Of a DNA stretch of 22,360 nucleotides, positions 20,625 through 22,360 are shown piece after piece. The notes beneath the pieces are model-generated. The model had not been told where the DNA came from, ran no database searches, and worked only from the letters and a program-made list of their open reading frames with translations. Each line of letters starts with the position of its first letter. Within the stretch, counting starts at the first letter, position 1. The translations under genes were made by a program, and so were the position numbers. This DNA is from a virus, in the IMG/VR virus record IMGVR_UViG_3300031578_000375, positions 1 through 22,360 of that record; one strand, 5' to 3'.

Positions 20625-21346
20625 ATCAAATCATAAACAGATTTCTTATACTCCTTTGGTATCTTAAAATAAGAATGAATGTCTTTACCCTTCTCTTTGA
20701 AGATAAAACCAGATTTAGCCGGATTATTCCTGAATTGCAAGTCAATTTCTTTTCGATGGGTTGACATTTCTTGTGTAGAAACGGTGCTTTCTTTTGCTAT
20801 GTCTAATTGTTCTACAGTACATCGGCAATTATACCCATTTGGTGGCATAAATTCATCCCAAAATGAGCTTTCAACCTTTTTAATCGTGCCATGCAAAGCA
20901 GCGTGGGCATGTCTTACCCTCTCATCTAATGCAGTGACATACCGTAAATAAGGCATTACATCTTTTTGATCATCATACACATACCAATCATTAACAGTCA
21001 TGGACTGCTTAACTACAAGGTCGTTTTCTACTTTTTGCCATGTTTTATTGTAGAGCTTAAACTTATTGGCCATTTCAGCCGTTGTTTTTTGACCTGAAAC
21101 CGCTTTAATAAGCTGGTATGTCTTAGCCGCCGCGAACCTTCTAAGATTACCAGATAATTGTAAATAAGTACCGAGCATTCTTTTAGGAGCCGTCTCTCTA
21201 ATGGTCGGTAGATTCATTCCCCTTGCCAAGCTATTTTCTAATTGCTCAAAAATATCCAAATAAATCTCACGGGGCAACGAATCAATACTTATTAATCCAG
21301 ATCTTATTGCCTCAATGATTGAATTTATTTCTTTTTTAGTTAGCAT
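20621..21346 (-). CDS. Minor head protein, Mu F-like
   Basis: 241 residues. The signature of the Mu gpF/SPP1 gp7 family is clear: YVTALDERVRHAHAALHG (about 136-153) and PPNGYNCRCTVEQL (about 168-181), with Asp141, His148 and two cysteines. The N-terminal 100 residues are helical. These proteins sit at the portal inside the head and affect DNA ejection or head assembly. The length is shorter than many members (Mu gpF is over 400 residues), so this is the core form. A portal gene would normally be just upstream (to the right), but fibre and secreted-protein genes are found there instead. Confidence 0.85.
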   Translation of the reverse strand: MLTKKEINSIIEAIRSGLISIDSLPREIYLDIFEQLENSLARGMNLPTIRETAPKRMLGTYLQLSGNLRRFAAAKTYQLIKAVSGQKTTAEMANKFKLYNKTWQKVENDLVVKQSMTVNDWYVYDDQKDVMPYLRYVTALDERVRHAHAALHGTIKKVESSFWDEFMPPNGYNCRCTVEQLDIAKESTVSTQEMSTHRKEIDLQFRNNPAKSGFIFKEKGKDIHSYFKIPKEYKKSVYDLI

Positions 21347-21767
21347 TATTAAATGTAAATCGTAAAAATATTTTGTCGTGACTTCCGCGCCTTGTTATTT
21401 GAGGCAACTCATTATGTTGATTAATTATAGGGTGTAAGCATGAATGTTCGTAACCTATTGCCAAAAACTTCCATTTGTAAAATAATCTTGTTTTGTATTC
21501 TATTTCTGCAACACTAAAAGCTTTGCCATCTTGATAATCGAATACATTAAATAATTGTGTTTCTAAATGTACGTTTTTTAGCGAAAAATCCAATGTAATA
21601 TCTGAATATAAAGCATTTCCAGATTGATAATAAGACACATACCCTTCATTATTTAACGCATATGTTTCATTTAAATACCCTGCCTCAACAAATCCGCGGA
21701 CTTTTATTTGTCCGTTAACACTCTGTAATACAATGAGCGAAGTTAGAATAAAAAATAATTTTTTCAT
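21336..21767 (-). CDS. Secreted beta-rich protein, probable moron
   Basis: 143 residues from Met at 21767; the frame extends upstream, but only this start gives a signal peptide: MKKLFFILTSLIVLQSVNGQ, with cleavage likely near VNG-Q. The mature part alternates strands with aromatic residues (VRGFVEAGYLN, VHLETQLFNVFDYQ, EYKTRLFYKWKFLAIGYEH) and ends KIFLRFTFN, which suggests a small beta-barrel or lipocalin-like protein for periplasm or outer membrane. It is not a virion gene by appearance. It has a TATATTTA box upstream and ends inside the Mu F-like gene start. A superinfection-blocking or host surface-changing role is a guess. Confidence 0.6.
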   Translation of the reverse strand: MKKLFFILTSLIVLQSVNGQIKVRGFVEAGYLNETYALNNEGYVSYYQSGNALYSDITLDFSLKNVHLETQLFNVFDYQDGKAFSVAEIEYKTRLFYKWKFLAIGYEHSCLHPIINQHNELPQITRRGSHDKIFLRFTFNNAN

Positions 21768-21788
21768 GATTTCATATTTTAGTTTGTG

Positions 21789-21796
21789 TAAATATA
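21789..21796 (-). promoter_or_regulatory. Possible -7 box for the secreted-protein gene
   Basis: TATATTTA on the - strand, seven of eight matches to TAnnTTTG, ending 21 bases before the ATG at 21767. No good TTTG is found 19-21 bases upstream. This weakly supports separate transcription of the moron-like gene. Confidence 0.3.
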
Positions 21797-21835
21797 CAAC
21801 TAAAATATAATACATTTTAACTTTATTAACATTTT

Positions 21836-22360
21836 TTATAGATTTAAAGGAATCATTGCATTTATCACAACATTGAATACTATCGTTGAAGCTACATTAA
21901 ATTCTATTTTCCCGTCCGGTTTTAATACACACGCACTATCAAAATTAACACCAGATCCTGCATCATAACTAGAGCTAACTGGAAACCAAGTATCATTACT
22001 TGGCCTAAATCCAGCAGGAAGAGTGGTTATTAACTCGGTTAATGTTGCATCTTTTGCAATCCAACATATTACCTGTATTGTTGTACTGTTTATCTTTCGG
22101 TATCTTAATGTTTGAGATAATATTGCAGTCCAAGCAGCGCCAAGGGTCGCAGTAGCCCACGCTTGAGGCTTATAATCATTTAATTTTAAAGGCGTTATCA
22201 TTCGGGTATCATCTGTTCCGGTCGATGTCTCTGCTATAGTTGCAATTTCAGCCCCCCCTTTTGCGCCCTCAGTCGCTTGTGGGATTTGTCCTGTCACAAA
22301 TACAGTTCCCCTTAATGTAGAAGGAGCAATAAATCTTGTGGCATCTGTTCCGGTATTGAC
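21836..22360 (-). CDS. 3' part of a fibre gene (partial)
   Basis: The frame is open to the right edge of the window, so only the last 174 residues are seen; a GTG at 22297 need not be the start. Two copies of a repeat, NTGTDATRFIAPSTL and STGTDDTRMITPLKL, lie about 40 residues apart. T-G-T-D-x-T-R-x-[IV]-x-P-x-x-L repeats are usual in phage tail and head fibres. The C-terminal 100 residues are beta-rich (TLRYRKINSTTIQVICWIAK, FRPSNDTWFPVSSSYDA, IEFNVASTIVFNVVINA) and resemble a fibre head that binds a receptor. It lies upstream of the head genes, so it may be a head or tail fibre. Confidence 0.65.
   Translation of the reverse strand, partial: VNTGTDATRFIAPSTLRGTVFVTGQIPQATEGAKGGAEIATIAETSTGTDDTRMITPLKLNDYKPQAWATATLGAAWTAILSQTLRYRKINSTTIQVICWIAKDATLTELITTLPAGFRPSNDTWFPVSSSYDAGSGVNFDSACVLKPDGKIEFNVASTIVFNVVINAMIPLNL

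Noticed and set aside
1-22360. tRNA genes or CRISPR arrays
   Set aside because: No cloverleaf with a TTCGANNC arm and no regularly spaced direct repeats were noticed on reading. A dedicated tRNA or CRISPR program was not run.

Overview
The window is part of the genome of a contractile-tailed phage or prophage of a Bacteroidota host. Three things point to the host: strong AT bias, gene starts preceded by A-rich stretches with no Shine-Dalgarno sequence, and promoter elements of the Bacteroidota type (TTTG, 19-21 bases, TAnnTTTG). The virion genes (Mu F-type and gpG-type head genes, ClpP-like protease fused to a scaffold, capsid, sheath, tube, tape measure, gpD-like hub, gpV-like spike, gpX-like proteins) describe a Mu/P2-like myovirus. 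No portal, integrase, transposase, endolysin or gpJ/gp25-like wedge gene is visible here.

Left part, + strand (1-5044): the end of a possible gene, then a control region in which a palindrome lies between the -33 and -7 boxes of a Bacteroidota-type promoter, with a second copy 42 bp upstream. Small accessory genes follow. Within them, 901 to about 1778 looks like a short integron-style gene cassette array. Two 94-95 bp imperfect palindromes have attC architecture, and each downstream cassette starts with a 7-base box that is the exact reverse complement of the box overlapping its own stop codon. After this come an HNH nuclease, a VRR-NUC nuclease, several four-cysteine zinc proteins and the large terminase, in close order as expected for a packaging operon.

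Middle part, - strand (5049-18776, transcribed right to left): protease/scaffold, probable decoration protein, major capsid protein, a small head-tail gene, tail sheath with two inserted domains, tail tube, tail chaperone with an A9 slippery site leading into a -1 frame ORF, tape measure, a DUF6046-like tail protein, hub, spike, two tandem gpX/LysM-like paralogues, several adsorption-type proteins including a leucine-rich-repeat protein, then a compact run of overlapping small membrane genes that is probably the lysis region. It ends 4 bp from the terminase stop codon, in convergent orientation.

Right part: a three-gene + strand island (18878-19559) led by a helix-turn-helix protein interrupts the late genes. 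Beyond it the - strand resumes with a tail-completion-like gene, a gpG-like gene, a Mu F-like minor head gene, a secreted beta-rich protein that looks like a moron, and the 3' end of a fibre gene that runs off the window.

The two main points of novelty are the attC-like cassette array inside a phage early region and the + strand accessory island inside the head operon. The frameshifted tail chaperone, the sheath insertions, the duplicated gpX-like genes and the unusual lysis cluster are secondary.
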